DNA of 64,000 bases from the NCBI RefSeq assembly GCF_000092825.1, contig NC_014168.1, positions 2,843,946 through 2,907,945 on the forward strand. Direction: 5' to 3'. This DNA is from Segniliparus rotundus DSM 44985. Its GTDB lineage: Bacteria > Actinomycetota > Actinomycetes > Mycobacteriales > Mycobacteriaceae. The notes under the pieces were generated by a model. The model was not told the origin of the DNA, did not search any database, and saw nothing but the letters and a program-made list of their open reading frames with translations. This document shows, piece by piece, positions 1 to 9,166 of the stretch (positions are counted from its first letter, which is position 1; each line of letters begins with the position of its first letter). The translations under genes and the position numbers were made by a program.

Positions 1-2867
1 AGCTGGGCGACGTCCTCGGCGGGCAGAAGGTTCTCGGCCTCGATCGCGGCCAGGGTCTGCATCGTCGAGGTGTTGTGCAGCGACGGCACGGCTCCGGCGT
101 GGCGCAGCTGGATCAGCTGCACCGCCCACTCCACGTCGGCGAGGCCGCCCCGGCCGAGCTTGGTGTGCGTCGTGGGATCGGCGCCTCTGGGGAGCCGTTC
201 GGTGTCCACCCTCGCTTTGATCCTGCGGATTTCGCGCACCGCCTCGCTGCCGATGCCGCCCGGCGGATAGCGCACGGGGTCGACCAGATGCAGGAATTTG
301 ACTCCGAGCTCCTGGTCGCCCGCGATCTGGTGTGCCCGCAGCAACGCCTGAGCCTCCCAGGCCTGCGCCCGCGTCTTGTAATACCTGTCGTACGCGGCGA
401 GGGTGCAGACCAGCGGGCCGCCTCTGCCTTCGGGACGCAGGTCCACGTCGACGTGCAGCGAGGGGTCCGGGCTCGGAGCCGCCAACAGGGAACGGACGCG
501 CTCGGCCACGCCGGTGGCCCATTTGATCGCCTCGTGCTCGTCGGCTCCCGCACGCGGCTCGCAGACGAACAAGACGTCGGCGTCCGAGCCGTAGCCGAGC
601 TCGCCGCCGCCAAGGCGGCCCATGCCGATGACCGCGATCTGCGCGGGGGGCGCCTCGCCCTCGGGCGTGGTCGCGCGGACGGCGGCGGCGAGGGCGGCGT
701 TGATCGTCGCGGCCCACGCCCTGGAGAGCGCCCAGCACACCGATGGGAGCTCCATGACACCCAGGAGGTCCGCCGAAGCGACCCTGGCGAGCTCGTAGCG
801 GCGCGCGCCGCGCGCCGCGGAGACCGCCGCGTGCAGATCCTTGTGTTTGGCCGACGAGGTGAGCAGCGCGCTGGTGACCTCGTCGGTGTTCGTGGACAAC
901 AAGCGGGGGCCGTGCGGGCCGTCGGCGTACAGCCGCAGCACCTCCGGGGCGCGCAGCATCAGCTCTGGCACGAAGGCCGACACGCCGAGCACCCGCATCA
1001 GCCGCTTGGCGGCGGCGGTCTCGTCCCGCAGCGTGCGCAAATACCAGGGGTGGTCGGCGAACGCCTCGGAAATTTTGCGGTACGACAACAAGCCGCCGTC
1101 CGGGTCCGGGGTCTCGCCCAGCCATTCCAGCAGGGTCGGCAGCAGGACCCCTTGGATTTGATTCGCCCGCCGATGCCCAGTCGTAAGGGCCTTGAGGTGC
1201 CCGAAGGCGGCTTCTGGGCGGGCATAGCCGAGGGCGCGCAGCTGCCGCACCGCTCCTTGTTCGGAAAGACCGAGCTGGGGGCGGTGCGAGACGGCGGCGA
1301 GCAACGGCTGGTAGAAGAACTTGCTGTGCAGGCGCAGCACCCGGCGGCGTTCGTGCCGGACGCATTCCCGGAGCACGCCGAGCGCGTCGTGTTGGCCGTC
1401 GGGGCGCAGGTGCGCCGCGCGGGCGAGCCAGCGCATCGCCTCCTCGTCGGAATCTTCCGGCAAGGTGTGCGTGCGTTGCATCTGTTTCATCTGCAAACGG
1501 TGCTCCAGCAAGCGCAGGAACTCGTAGGACGCGGTGAGGTTCGCGGCGTCGTCGCGGCTGATGTAGCCGCCCGCGGCGAGCGCGGCGAGGGCGGGAATGG
1601 TCGCCCGCAGCCTCAAATTGGGGTCGGGTCCGCCGTGGACGAGTTGGAGGAGCTGGACGGCGAATTCCACGTCCCGCAAAGAACCCCGGCCGAGCTTGAT
1701 CTCGCGCTCGCGCAGCGGCGGCGGCACCGACTCCTCGACCCGCCGTCGCATGGCCCGGACCTCGTCCACGAAGTCCTCGTGCTCGGCGACCTTCCACACC
1801 ATCGGGCTCAGCGCGTCGAACCACGCTTGGCCGAGCGCCATGTCGCCGACGGCTGGCCTCGCCTTGAGCAGCGCTTGGAACTCCCACGGCTTCGCCCAGT
1901 TGGTGTAGTACTTGCGGTGGGACTCCAGCGTGCGGGTGAGGGCGCCGTGCCTGCCTTCCGGGCGCAGCCCCGCGTCCACCACAAAGCTCACATAGGAGCA
2001 GGCCCGCATGAGTTCCGCCGCGATCCGGTCGGAGATTTGGCCCGCGGGCTCGGCGACGAAGATGACGTCCACGTCGCTCACATAGTTGAGCTCGCGGGCA
2101 CCGTGCTTGCCCATCGCGATCACCGCGATCTTCGGCGCTTGCTCATGCGGGGGGACGATTTTGCGTTTGGCGAATTCCAACAAGGCCGCGAGCGCCGCGT
2201 CCGCCATGTCGGAGAGGTGCTCGGCGACGGCCATGAGCGGCAGCACGGGCTCGTCCTCCACGGTGGCCGCCACGTCTCGGGCCGCCAGTCGCAGCTGCCA
2301 GTCCCGGTACACGCCCCGCAGCCGCGTCTGCAGCAATCGCTCGTCCGTGTGGGCGTCGAGCACCGCGAACAGCTCCTCGGCGAGTTCCTGCCCGGTGGGC
2401 AACGGTTCCGGTTTGCGCCGCGCGGGGGCGTCCGGGACGACCCCGTCCGAACGCCGCAAGAGGCGCCAGCGCGACGGGTTGGCGATCAGATGGTCGGCGA
2501 GCGCGGGCGAGGCCCCGAGCACGCCCAACAGCCGCCCGCGCAGCGTGGAGTCCTGGGCCAGCTCACGGCCGAGCTCCGCCCAGCCTGTCGGCGACTGAGA
2601 CCCAGCACAGCCTGTCGGCGACTGAGACCCAGCACAGCCTGTCGGCGACCCAGGCCCAGCGGGACCCTCGGCTTCGGCGCTGTCGAGGGCGTCCGCGAGT
2701 CGGCTCAACGCGCGGAGCGCGCAATCCGGATTGGCCGCTCGCGAAAGCGCCCACAGCAGGCCCACGCTGGCTTCGTCGGCCCAGCCGAGCCGCGCCACGT
2801 CTTCCTGGGCGCTCGTGGCGACCAGGCCCAGCCGTGCAAGCGTGGGCACACCGGTTCGCTCTGGCAC
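1..2867 (-). CDS. glnE: Bifunctional glutamine-synthetase adenylyltransferase/deadenylase (C-terminus beyond window)
   Basis: The minus strand reads through the whole interval with no stop and leaves the window at base 1. About 955 residues are present; the mycobacterial protein is about 990. GlnE controls glutamine synthetase by adding or removing AMP on a tyrosine. Two nucleotidyltransferase halves are visible: IAVIAMGKHGARELNYVSDVD in the N-terminal half and IGMGRLGGGELGYGSDAD in the C-terminal half. Each is followed by a KLGRG(S/G)L(R/A)DVE(F/W)AVQL block typical of GlnE. The chosen start is GTG 2865-2867, the first start codon after an in-frame stop at 2877-2879; GTG 2847-2849 is an alternative. 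A tandem in-frame 27-bp repeat lies near the N-terminus. The long plus-strand frame across this gene is antisense. Confidence 0.95.
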   Translation of the reverse strand, partial: MPERTGVPTLARLGLVATSAQEDVARLGWADEASVGLLWALSRAANPDCALRALSRLADALDSAEAEGPAGPGSPTGCAGSQSPTGCAGSQSPTGWAELGRELAQDSTLRGRLLGVLGASPALADHLIANPSRWRLLRRSDGVVPDAPARRKPEPLPTGQELAEELFAVLDAHTDERLLQTRLRGVYRDWQLRLAARDVAATVEDEPVLPLMAVAEHLSDMADAALAALLEFAKRKIVPPHEQAPKIAVIAMGKHGARELNYVSDVDVIFVAEPAGQISDRIAAELMRACSYVSFVVDAGLRPEGRHGALTRTLESHRKYYTNWAKPWEFQALLKARPAVGDMALGQAWFDALSPMVWKVAEHEDFVDEVRAMRRRVEESVPPPLREREIKLGRGSLRDVEFAVQLLQLVHGGPDPNLRLRATIPALAALAAGGYISRDDAANLTASYEFLRLLEHRLQMKQMQRTHTLPEDSDEEAMRWLARAAHLRPDGQHDALGVLRECVRHERRRVLRLHSKFFYQPLLAAVSHRPQLGLSEQGAVRQLRALGYARPEAAFGHLKALTTGHRRANQIQGVLLPTLLEWLGETPDPDGGLLSYRKISEAFADHPWYLRTLRDETAAAKRLMRVLGVSAFVPELMLRAPEVLRLYADGPHGPRLLSTNTDEVTSALLTSSAKHKDLHAAVSAARGARRYELARVASADLLGVMELPSVCWALSRAWAATINAALAAAVRATTPEGEAPPAQIAVIGMGRLGGGELGYGSDADVLFVCEPRAGADEHEAIKWATGVAERVRSLLAAPSPDPSLHVDVDLRPEGRGGPLVCTLAAYDRYYKTRAQAWEAQALLRAHQIAGDQELGVKFLHLVDPVRYPPGGIGSEAVREIRRIKARVDTERLPRGADPTTHTKLGRGGLADVEWAVQLIQLRHAGAVPSLHNTSTMQTLAAIEAENLLPAEDVAQ
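2581..2660. repeat. 27-bp tandem repeat, about 3 copies, inside glnE
   Basis: Units run 2581-2607 and 2608-2634 (identical) and 2635-2660 (third, degenerate at its end). The unit is a multiple of three and keeps the glnE frame, so it adds repeated SQSPTGCAG peptides about 75-95 residues from the N-terminus. Confidence 0.9.
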
Positions 2868-2968
2868 AAAGCCAGCCTAGCCCTCTCGTCGCCGGGCTCC
2901 CTCTGGGCGGGCACCAGCCGGGTCCTTGCGTCTTGTCCGACAGCGCGGCGGGATATACGCTGGTGCCG

Positions 2969-3883
2969 ATGCGATCCTTGTCACCGTTGGGCACGAGTTG
3001 CCTCCTGCTGCTCGTCGCCCTCCTCCCGTGCCCGCCCGCGCAGGCGAGCCCCGCGCTCAGCGGCTTGAGCGTGCCGTCCTGCGACGGCGCCCCGTGCAGT
3101 CCCGCCGGGTCGCCCGAGGTGCCGGACGGCCCCGCCGAAGCGTGGCTGCTCGCCGACATGGACAGCGGGGAAATCCTCGCCGCGAAAAACCCGTACGCCT
3201 ACCATGCCCCGGCGAGCACCATTAAGACGCTGCTCGCTCTGACGGTCATCGACGAGGTCCCGTTGGATTCCACTGTGCTGGCCAACCGATCCGACCTCGC
3301 GGAATGCTCCTGCGTGGGCGTCACAACGGGCCGCGAGTACAGTGTCCGCCAGCTCTTGGACGGGCTGCTGCTGGTCTCGGGCAACGATGCGGCGAACACC
3401 TTGGCGGAAGCGCTCGGCGGGTTTGACGCGGCCGTGGCGAAGATGAACGAGAAGGCCGCAGAGATCGGGGCGAGCGACACCCGCACCGGTTCGCCCTCTG
3501 GGCTTGACTGGCCGGGGATGGAAATGCACACCACCCCGCGGGACCTCGCCGTCATCTTCCGCGAGGCGCTCAGCCGGCCTGTTTTCGCCGAGATCACAGC
3601 CGAGCCGACGGCGCTGTTCCCCGGCGATTCGGGGGAGGACGAAATTCGCAATCAAGACGAGTTGCTCACCCTCTACCCTGGTGCGCTCGGCGGTAAAACC
3701 GGTTTCACCAACGCCGCGAGGAAAACGTTCGTCGGGGCTGCCGAGCGGGACGGGCGCCGCCTGGTGGTGTCCATGATGCACGGACTGAACGCACCGGGCG
3801 GCCCCACTTATTGGGACCAGGCGCAAGCGCTGTTGGACTGGGGCTTCGCGCTCGGCCCTGACCAGAACGTCGGCCAACTGTAA
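2969..3883 (+). CDS. Serine-type D-alanyl-D-alanine carboxypeptidase (peptidase S11)
   Basis: This 304-residue secreted penicillin-binding protein trims the terminal D-Ala from peptidoglycan stem peptides outside the membrane. The three active-site motifs of the family are present in order: SxxK as S83-TIK, SxN as S137-GN, and KTG at 243-245. Residues 1-27 form a signal peptide (MRSLSPLG, a Leu-rich core, then AQA-S). ATG 2969 is chosen because the signal peptide begins there; the same frame is open further upstream without signal-peptide character. A TATACG box at 2954-2959 ends about 9 bases before the ATG, so transcription may be nearly leaderless. The gene diverges from glnE and converges on the DUF4334 gene. 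No membrane anchor is seen at the C-terminus. The exact dacB-type orthologue was not resolved. Confidence 0.92.
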   Translation: MRSLSPLGTSCLLLLVALLPCPPAQASPALSGLSVPSCDGAPCSPAGSPEVPDGPAEAWLLADMDSGEILAAKNPYAYHAPASTIKTLLALTVIDEVPLDSTVLANRSDLAECSCVGVTTGREYSVRQLLDGLLLVSGNDAANTLAEALGGFDAAVAKMNEKAAEIGASDTRTGSPSGLDWPGMEMHTTPRDLAVIFREALSRPVFAEITAEPTALFPGDSGEDEIRNQDELLTLYPGALGGKTGFTNAARKTFVGAAERDGRRLVVSMMHGLNAPGGPTYWDQAQALLDWGFALGPDQNVGQL

Positions 3884-3922
3884 AAGAACGCGCGAAGCAT
3901 CGGGCGCGCAGGGCCAGCGCGG

Positions 3923-4399
3923 TCAGTTCTTGTCGTCGCGTTCGAGGACGAAATAGACGAACGGGCCCTCGTCGTGGATGTGTTTCCCGTTCATGATGCC
4001 GAAGAGCGTGCTCTCGTCCACTTTCTTGAAATGGTCGAAGATGGGTTGGCCGTCGTAGACCATCGTCGCGGTGGTCTCGCCCCGGAATTCCACCATCCAA
4101 AGGCTGGCTTCGCCCTTGCCGATCGCGGCGTTGGAGTACAGTGCGCCCTTGGCGTCCATGCAGACCAAAGGTTTCGCGTCCTTGGGCGACACGAAAGACT
4201 TGCCATGCCATTTGATGAGCCGGAGCTGGTCGACCAGCGGATGGTCGGTGTGGAACACGTCGCCTTTCCAGTGCCCGAGGATTTCCTCCGTCCGCACGGT
4301 CGGCAGGGCCGCCCAGATCTCGTCGAGCTCTTCGGCGGACACCTCGTCGGCTTGCTCGCGGAGTTCTTGAAAACGAAGCTGAGCTTTTTCGAGGTCCAT
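3923..4399 (-). CDS. DUF4334 / GXWXG-motif protein
   Basis: The protein has 158 residues. An N-terminal GHWKGD sequence matches the GXWXG domain, and the rest (acidic first helix, then beta-rich with GKGEASLWMVEFRG and a C-terminal FVYFVLERDD) fits the DUF4334 domain usually paired with it. The function of this pair is unknown; members are small soluble proteins. ATG 4397-4399 is preferred over upstream in-frame starts because GGAGA precedes it by five bases. It is convergent with the carboxypeptidase gene, 39 bp away, and diverges from the next membrane-protein gene. Confidence 0.8.
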   Translation of the reverse strand: MDLEKAQLRFQELREQADEVSAEELDEIWAALPTVRTEEILGHWKGDVFHTDHPLVDQLRLIKWHGKSFVSPKDAKPLVCMDAKGALYSNAAIGKGEASLWMVEFRGETTATMVYDGQPIFDHFKKVDESTLFGIMNGKHIHDEGPFVYFVLERDDKN

Positions 4400-4533
4400 G
4401 GCGTCTCCTATCATCATTGTGCCTGTCATCTATGAATCACATTACCCTTATTCAAGGTATGTGTATCACATCTCACCGACGAACGCGGTTCGACCATGCG
4501 CCCGCGCGCTGTTCTCGTATTCTTGCTCAGACT

Positions 4534-6297
4534 ATGGGTCCGACGTCTGCGTCCGAGGAGCCGCGCGCGCGGCTGGCGCAGCTGGCCGCGGCGTTGCTCG
4601 TCGCCCAGCTCGCGGTGCGCGGCTGGGTCGCTTGGCGGGGCGGTTTCTACTGGGACGACCTGGTGCTCGCAGGCCGTGCCAGCACGTCCGCGATCTGGTC
4701 ACAGGGGTATCTGCTCGCAAGCCACGACGGGCATGTCATGCCGGGCGCGTTCCTCGTCGCCGGGGTCACCACCAAGCTCGCGCCCTTGCAGTGGGCTCCT
4801 GCGTTCATCGAGCTGCTCGTGCTGCAAGCCCTCGCCTCGCTCGCCGTGCTGCGCCTTGTGCGGCTGGTCCTCGGGTGGCGACCGGTCACAGTCGCCCTTT
4901 TCGCCTGGTACCTGTTCACCCCGCTCACGCTGCCCTCGTTCGTGTGGTGGTCCGCCGCGCTCAACGCGTTGCCGTTGCACGCCGGGCTCGCGTGGGTCGC
5001 AGGCGAAACGCTGCTGCTGGTCCGCACGCAGCGCCCGCGCCACGCGATGAGGGCCGTGCTCGGTTTTGCCGCCGCGTTGGCATTTTTCGAAAAAGCTCTG
5101 CTCATCCCGTTTGCCGCGACGGCTATCGCCGTGCTCGACATGCGGATCGCCGGCCGCCACCGCCCGATCCGGACAACACTGCGCCGCAGCCGCCAACTGT
5201 GGGCGGGCCACGCGGCTGTCATGTCCCTGTGGGCTGCGGCGGTGTGCTGCTGGGCGAGCCCGCCCCGCAGCGGGCTGGCGCCCCTGCGGATCATCACTGA
5301 GACGTTCTGGGAGGCGAACGTTCGAGGCCTGCTTCCCGCGGTGTTCGGCGGGCCGTTGTCCTGGAAGCGCCAGCAACCGATCGTCGCGGTCGCAGAGCCC
5401 CCCTCCGCCTTCGCCGCGGCAGCCCTGATCGCGACCGTCCTCGTCGTCGCGGTTTCCGCGCGGCGCGCGGCGCGCGGCGGCGCGGCGTGGCTGGTGTTCT
5501 TCGGGTACGCCGCTGCATGCGAGACCGTGATGCTGCTGTGGCGGATCAACCTGGACCCCGACCCTGAAGTGGGTTTGTCCCTGCGCTACGTCGCCGACTG
5601 CGCGGTCGTCCTCGTCGCGTCGCTCGCGATGCTCGCGCGGGCGAGCAGCCAACGCCGCGGGCAGCGGCGGGCGCTCGCGGCCGCTGGGGCGCTCTGTTGC
5701 GTCGGCCTCGTTTCCACTGCCGCGTTCGACGACATATGGTCGCAGAACCCCACCAACGCGTACCTCGCCACTGTTCGCCGCGAGCTGGCGGCGAACCGCG
5801 CAACCCCGCTGCTCGACCAACCGGTCCCCTACACCGTGCTCAGTTGGATGAGTTACCCCGACAATCTCATGAGCCACGTTTTCGCGGCAGTGCGCGAGCG
5901 CCCGCCGTTCGCCACCTCGACCACGGTGTTGCATTTCGTCGACGACCAGGGGCGCTTCGTTCCTGGGCAAGTCAGCTCGGTGCGCACGATCCAGCAGGGC
6001 CCAGTCCCTGGCTGCGGCGCGCGCGTGGAGCCGCAAACCGCCCGAGCGCTGCCGCTCGACGGGCCGCTGCTCGACTGGCAGTGGACGGCGCAGCTCAATT
6101 ATTTCGCCAGCGTGGACGGCGACGTCGAAGTCCGTCTGCCCACTGGCGCCGCGCAACGGGTCCCCGTCGCGTCGGGCCTGCACACCGTGTTCGTGCGATT
6201 GGACGGCGCAGGATCGGCAGTGATAGTGCGCCCGATCACGCCAGGGCTCTCGCTCTGTGTCGGGTCCGGCCCAGTCGGGGCGGTCTGGCCGCGATAA
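4534..6297 (+). CDS. Polytopic membrane protein, possibly GT-C-like
   Basis: This is a 587-residue integral membrane protein with roughly ten hydrophobic segments, followed by a soluble, probably extracytoplasmic, C-terminal domain of about 180 residues rich in beta-type sequence. After the first membrane segment comes FYWDDLVLAG. An acidic pair in the first external loop is a hallmark of GT-C glycosyltransferases that use lipid-phosphate sugars, so a glycosyltransferase role is possible but unproven. ATG 4534 was chosen because hydrophobic, family-like sequence begins shortly after it; the frame is open further upstream. No operon partner is evident: upstream is a divergent DUF4334 gene and downstream a spacer of nearly 500 bp. 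Confidence 0.75.
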   Translation: MGPTSASEEPRARLAQLAAALLVAQLAVRGWVAWRGGFYWDDLVLAGRASTSAIWSQGYLLASHDGHVMPGAFLVAGVTTKLAPLQWAPAFIELLVLQALASLAVLRLVRLVLGWRPVTVALFAWYLFTPLTLPSFVWWSAALNALPLHAGLAWVAGETLLLVRTQRPRHAMRAVLGFAAALAFFEKALLIPFAATAIAVLDMRIAGRHRPIRTTLRRSRQLWAGHAAVMSLWAAAVCCWASPPRSGLAPLRIITETFWEANVRGLLPAVFGGPLSWKRQQPIVAVAEPPSAFAAAALIATVLVVAVSARRAARGGAAWLVFFGYAAACETVMLLWRINLDPDPEVGLSLRYVADCAVVLVASLAMLARASSQRRGQRRALAAAGALCCVGLVSTAAFDDIWSQNPTNAYLATVRRELAANRATPLLDQPVPYTVLSWMSYPDNLMSHVFAAVRERPPFATSTTVLHFVDDQGRFVPGQVSSVRTIQQGPVPGCGARVEPQTARALPLDGPLLDWQWTAQLNYFASVDGDVEVRLPTGAAQRVPVASGLHTVFVRLDGAGSAVIVRPITPGLSLCVGSGPVGAVWPR

Positions 6298-6795
6298 AGC
6301 GACCGCGCAACCCTGGGAGGCAGGCGCGGACCAAGGACATCCCGCAGTCCGCCTCCGTGTTTGCGCCGCCCGGCCCTGGGTGTTTCTCATAGCAAGTTCA
6401 TAGCCAAAAAGGCCAGTTCCGTTGGTAGTTTCGAATCATGTCACCACAGAACAGCGGCGAGGCGGCGATTGCCTCCATGCCCCGGGGCGGCCCCGACGCC
6501 GGCGACGGCGCCGACGACCTCGCGCTGTGTGGTCAAGCGGGACAGTCCTCTTGGGCAGGCTGACGGAGAAGCTGGGACAGGCCGTCACCGGGAAGCCGGC
6601 GCGCGCGGCCGACGACAAGCGGGGTCAGACGGTGCCGCAGACAACGCAGACAGACCTGGAGACAATCCTGCGGGAGCTGCTGGGAATCCGCGCCAACGAC
6701 CCTGGTGCGCGCATTGAACCCGTGGGCATGGCGTTCAGCCGTCCGACCGAAAACCGCGGCGGCCGAGCGCCCCGCCGAACCAGGAGATCGAAGCC
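6298..6795. other. Gene-poor spacer, possible decayed small ORF
   Basis: No confident gene is seen. On the plus strand a 42-codon frame starts at ATG 6438 and ends in TGA just after 6555. The next frame then continues open from about 6540 to 6820 with an amphipathic stretch (LETILRELLGIRANDP). This could be one small frameshifted gene or chance. An AGGAG at 6782-6786 near the right end serves the alpha-galactosidase gene. Confidence 0.3.
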
Positions 6796-8178
6796 TTGCG
6801 CCGACTGCTCTGCGCGCTGAGCATGGTGGCCGCTGTTGCCAGCTGCGCGAATCCCACTCATGTCACGGTTGCCGCGCCCCAGGGGATCCTTCCCCCGATG
6901 GGGTGGAACTCATGGAACTCGGGAATCGACATCAACGACCAGTCCATCCGGGGGACCATCGACGCGATGGTCTCCTCCGGCATGCGCGACGCCGGATACT
7001 CCTATGTCAACCTGGACGCCGGATGGGCAGCGCCCGAACGCAGTTCCACCGGTGAACTGGCCGCCGACCCGCAACGCTTTCCGTTCGGCCTCAAGCCGTT
7101 GGCCGACTACGCGCACGAGAGGGGGCTGCGGTTCGGCTTGTACTCGAGCCCGTTCAATCAGACCTGCGGGCAAAGCGTGGGCGCTGCGAGCCTCGGCCAC
7201 GAAACCCAAGACGCCGCGACGTTTGCCGCGTGGGGAATCGACTTCCTCAAGTACGATTGGTGCGGCCCAAAAGCCAGCCACGACGAGCAAACGCGGATTT
7301 TCGGCGCGATGGGTTCGGCACTGCGCAAAAGCGGTCGGCGGATCGTCTACAGCATCAACCCCAACAGTGCCGACGATCCAGCAGCAGGCGCCCGCTTCGA
7401 CTGGTCCGGCGTCGCCGACATGGTGCGCGTTTGCGGCGACCTGGTCCCGTTGTGGCGCAATGCCCTGCCGCCGCTGGGCTCGCCAGACCCCTTTGCCGCA
7501 CGCGTCTTCAACGCTCTGCCCGACCAGCTCGCGGACGCCGTCAACAGCGCCGCCCGGCCCGCGTATCGCAACGACCCGGACATGCTGGTGGTCGGTGTGA
7601 CATGGAGCGAGTTCTTCCTCAACCACCGAGAGCTCGTGCTCCGCAGCGCCCGGAACAGGCTCCTGACAGCCGATCAACGCGTCCAGCTCGAACCTCTTTT
7701 ATCCATGTCGGCGCAGACCGCGCAATGGATGGCCGCCGCGCAACCCGGCTTGACCGAGGACGAGCAGCGCAGCCATTTCTCGCTGTGGGCGATGCTCGGC
7801 GCGCCGCTGCTCGCCGGCAACGACCTGCGGTCGATGTCGGCGGCCACATCGTCGATGCTCACCAACCGCGAGGTCATCGCCGTCGATCAGGACCCGCTCC
7901 TGGCAACAGCCCATCAGGTTGGCGGCGATGGGCGAATCTTCGCCAAACCGCTCGCGGATTCCTCGGTGGCGGTCGCGCTGTTCAATTCGTCCAACGCGGT
8001 GGCCGATATCGCAACCACAGCTCACGCTGTCGGGCTGCCCCCGGCGTCCTGCTACACCCTGCGCGACCTGTGGACCGGTCAGAGCGTCGGCACCGCCGGC
8101 GGCATCGTCGCGCGATCCGTTGCCCCGCACGCTGTCCAGCTCCTACGAGCCGTGCAAGCGGCGAGATGCTCCCCGTGA
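6796..8178 (+). CDS. Alpha-galactosidase, GH27, probable lipoprotein
   Basis: The 460-residue glycoside hydrolase is expected to release terminal alpha-galactose from oligosaccharides outside the membrane. The family opening MGWNSWNS follows a lipoprotein-type signal (hydrophobic core ending VASC, with the cysteine near residue 17). The catalytic nucleophile is D154 in FLKYDWC. The acid/base is probably D215 in VCGDLVPLW, which aligns with the GD motif of the family, and the conserved NDPDM stands at 260-264. The start is TTG 6796, preceded by AGGAG at a spacing of about nine bases. The C-terminal 90 residues are the usual beta-sandwich. The gene stands alone, with a decayed dedA-like gene immediately downstream. 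Its substrate is unknown. Confidence 0.9.
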   Translation: MRRLLCALSMVAAVASCANPTHVTVAAPQGILPPMGWNSWNSGIDINDQSIRGTIDAMVSSGMRDAGYSYVNLDAGWAAPERSSTGELAADPQRFPFGLKPLADYAHERGLRFGLYSSPFNQTCGQSVGAASLGHETQDAATFAAWGIDFLKYDWCGPKASHDEQTRIFGAMGSALRKSGRRIVYSINPNSADDPAAGARFDWSGVADMVRVCGDLVPLWRNALPPLGSPDPFAARVFNALPDQLADAVNSAARPAYRNDPDMLVVGVTWSEFFLNHRELVLRSARNRLLTADQRVQLEPLLSMSAQTAQWMAAAQPGLTEDEQRSHFSLWAMLGAPLLAGNDLRSMSAATSSMLTNREVIAVDQDPLLATAHQVGGDGRIFAKPLADSSVAVALFNSSNAVADIATTAHAVGLPPASCYTLRDLWTGQSVGTAGGIVARSVAPHAVQLLRAVQAARCSP

Positions 8179-8612
8179 ACGAAATCCCGCCGCTCGCACC
8201 CGGGCCTGCGCTGTTCTTGGGGCTGGCGTTGACCGTCTTCGGTTCCTGGTGCCGGTCTTCAGCGTCGTGGCCGCCGCCAAACCCATCCTGACGGGGGCAT
8301 TCTGGCGACCAACGACATGCTGCCCGCCCCGTTCTTGCTCGCGTCCACGCTCGGGGCAGCTGTCCTTGGCGACTCGCCGAGCTATGGCTCGGCCGGACGC
8401 TCGGCCCGAAACTGCTCAAGACGACGGCTGTGCGCCGCTCCCGCAAGCACGTCGGCGATGCTCAGAGCAACGTTCGCCGCCGGGGCGCTGTGGGCGCAAG
8501 AGCCATGCAGCGCTGGGAGCAGCGAGGAGGCCACAGCCATCTGCCTGAGATCACATCGCCGCGCAACCACGGAGCCGCCCCCTCGACAACCCCCTTGAGC
8601 CCTGTCGTCTGA
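8175..8612 (+). pseudogene. Decayed DedA/VTT-family membrane protein gene
   Basis: Pieces of a DedA-like protein can be read in successive plus-strand frames. It starts GTG AAC GAA at 8175 with a hydrophobic LGLALTVFGS segment. Another frame gives LVPVFSVVAAAKP. A third gives ATNDMLPAPFLLASTLGAAV and LGDSPSY. The frame then shifts at about 8385 to LWLGRTLGPKLLKT and RRSRKHVGDAQSNVRRRG, which resembles the conserved GDxxxYxxGRxxG region of the family. At least three frameshifts are needed to join them, so the gene is probably dead. Boundaries are approximate, and the family call rests on recognition of the GDS-SYWLGR pattern only. Confidence 0.5.
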
Positions 8613-8989
8613 GCCTTCAGCCATCCCGTCAACGCGGCCAAAAAGAGCTCGGCCAAAGGGCGAGCAGATGTGATGATTGCGCAAAGCATGGCGCAGAGCG
8701 CCGACAACTCCGCCTCCGGACGCGGCAGGATGAGACCGCGTCCATGCATGACGAGCGAACCGAGGCTGTGGCGTGTCGAAGACATGAAAACCTGATCCAT
8801 GCAACCTCTGGTGCGTGGTGTTGGCGGGATCCGCTCGAAGAGTTCGGAGCGCAGCAGTCCCACACGCCGTCTCTCCTGCGGCGGAGAACAAGGAGCCAGG
8901 CTGCGGCATCGGGCGAATGGCCGTGGCGCCCCATCGGAATGGGAGCCACGGCCATAAGCCCGACACCGAGAATTATGCTGACATCGTCG
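8613..8989. other. Spacer without a recognisable gene
   Basis: Open frames exist on both strands but none resembles a known family or has a convincing start. The right part holds the hairpin described separately. Confidence 0.4.
8917..8955 (-). terminator. Strong hairpin downstream of the Pro-rich secreted protein
   Basis: An 11-bp perfect inverted repeat (8917-8927 with 8945-8955) encloses a second 5-bp repeat (8930-8934 with 8939-8943). It lies 35 bp past the stop of the minus-strand gene at 8990. There is no U-run, so termination by this hairpin is an inference. Confidence 0.5.
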
Positions 8990-9166
8990 TCAGAACGGAT
9001 GCGGGCCCGGCGGCGGTGGCGGACCCGGTGGCGGGGGCGGTGGCGGGAACTCCGCCGCCGACATCGCTGTGGCGGCGGGGGCGGGGGACGCAACGGCGAA
9101 GCTCACCGCTCCGAGGCCGAGCCCCATGGCCAATGCTGTGCTGGCGATTACCTTTTTGGCATTCAC
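8990..9166 (-). CDS. Small proline-rich secreted protein
   Basis: The 58-residue protein starts at GTG 9164-9166, eight bases after GAAGGAG. An N-terminal signal peptide (AKK, then a hydrophobic TALAMGLGLGAVSFAVA core and a PAPA/ATA cleavage region) leaves a mature peptide of about 25 residues that is mostly proline and glycine and ends PGPHPF. Small secreted Pro-rich peptides of this kind are common in mycobacteria, with no known function. It is too short and low in complexity to assign to a family. The clear ribosome binding site and the signal peptide are the main support. Confidence 0.7.
   Translation of the reverse strand: MNAKKVIASTALAMGLGLGAVSFAVASPAPAATAMSAAEFPPPPPPPGPPPPPGPHPF

Noticed and set aside
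75-3068. Very long plus-strand open frame opposite glnE
   Set aside because: The minus strand encodes clear GlnE motifs throughout. The plus frame is Arg/Gly/Ala-rich antisense, as is common in DNA of this G+C content.
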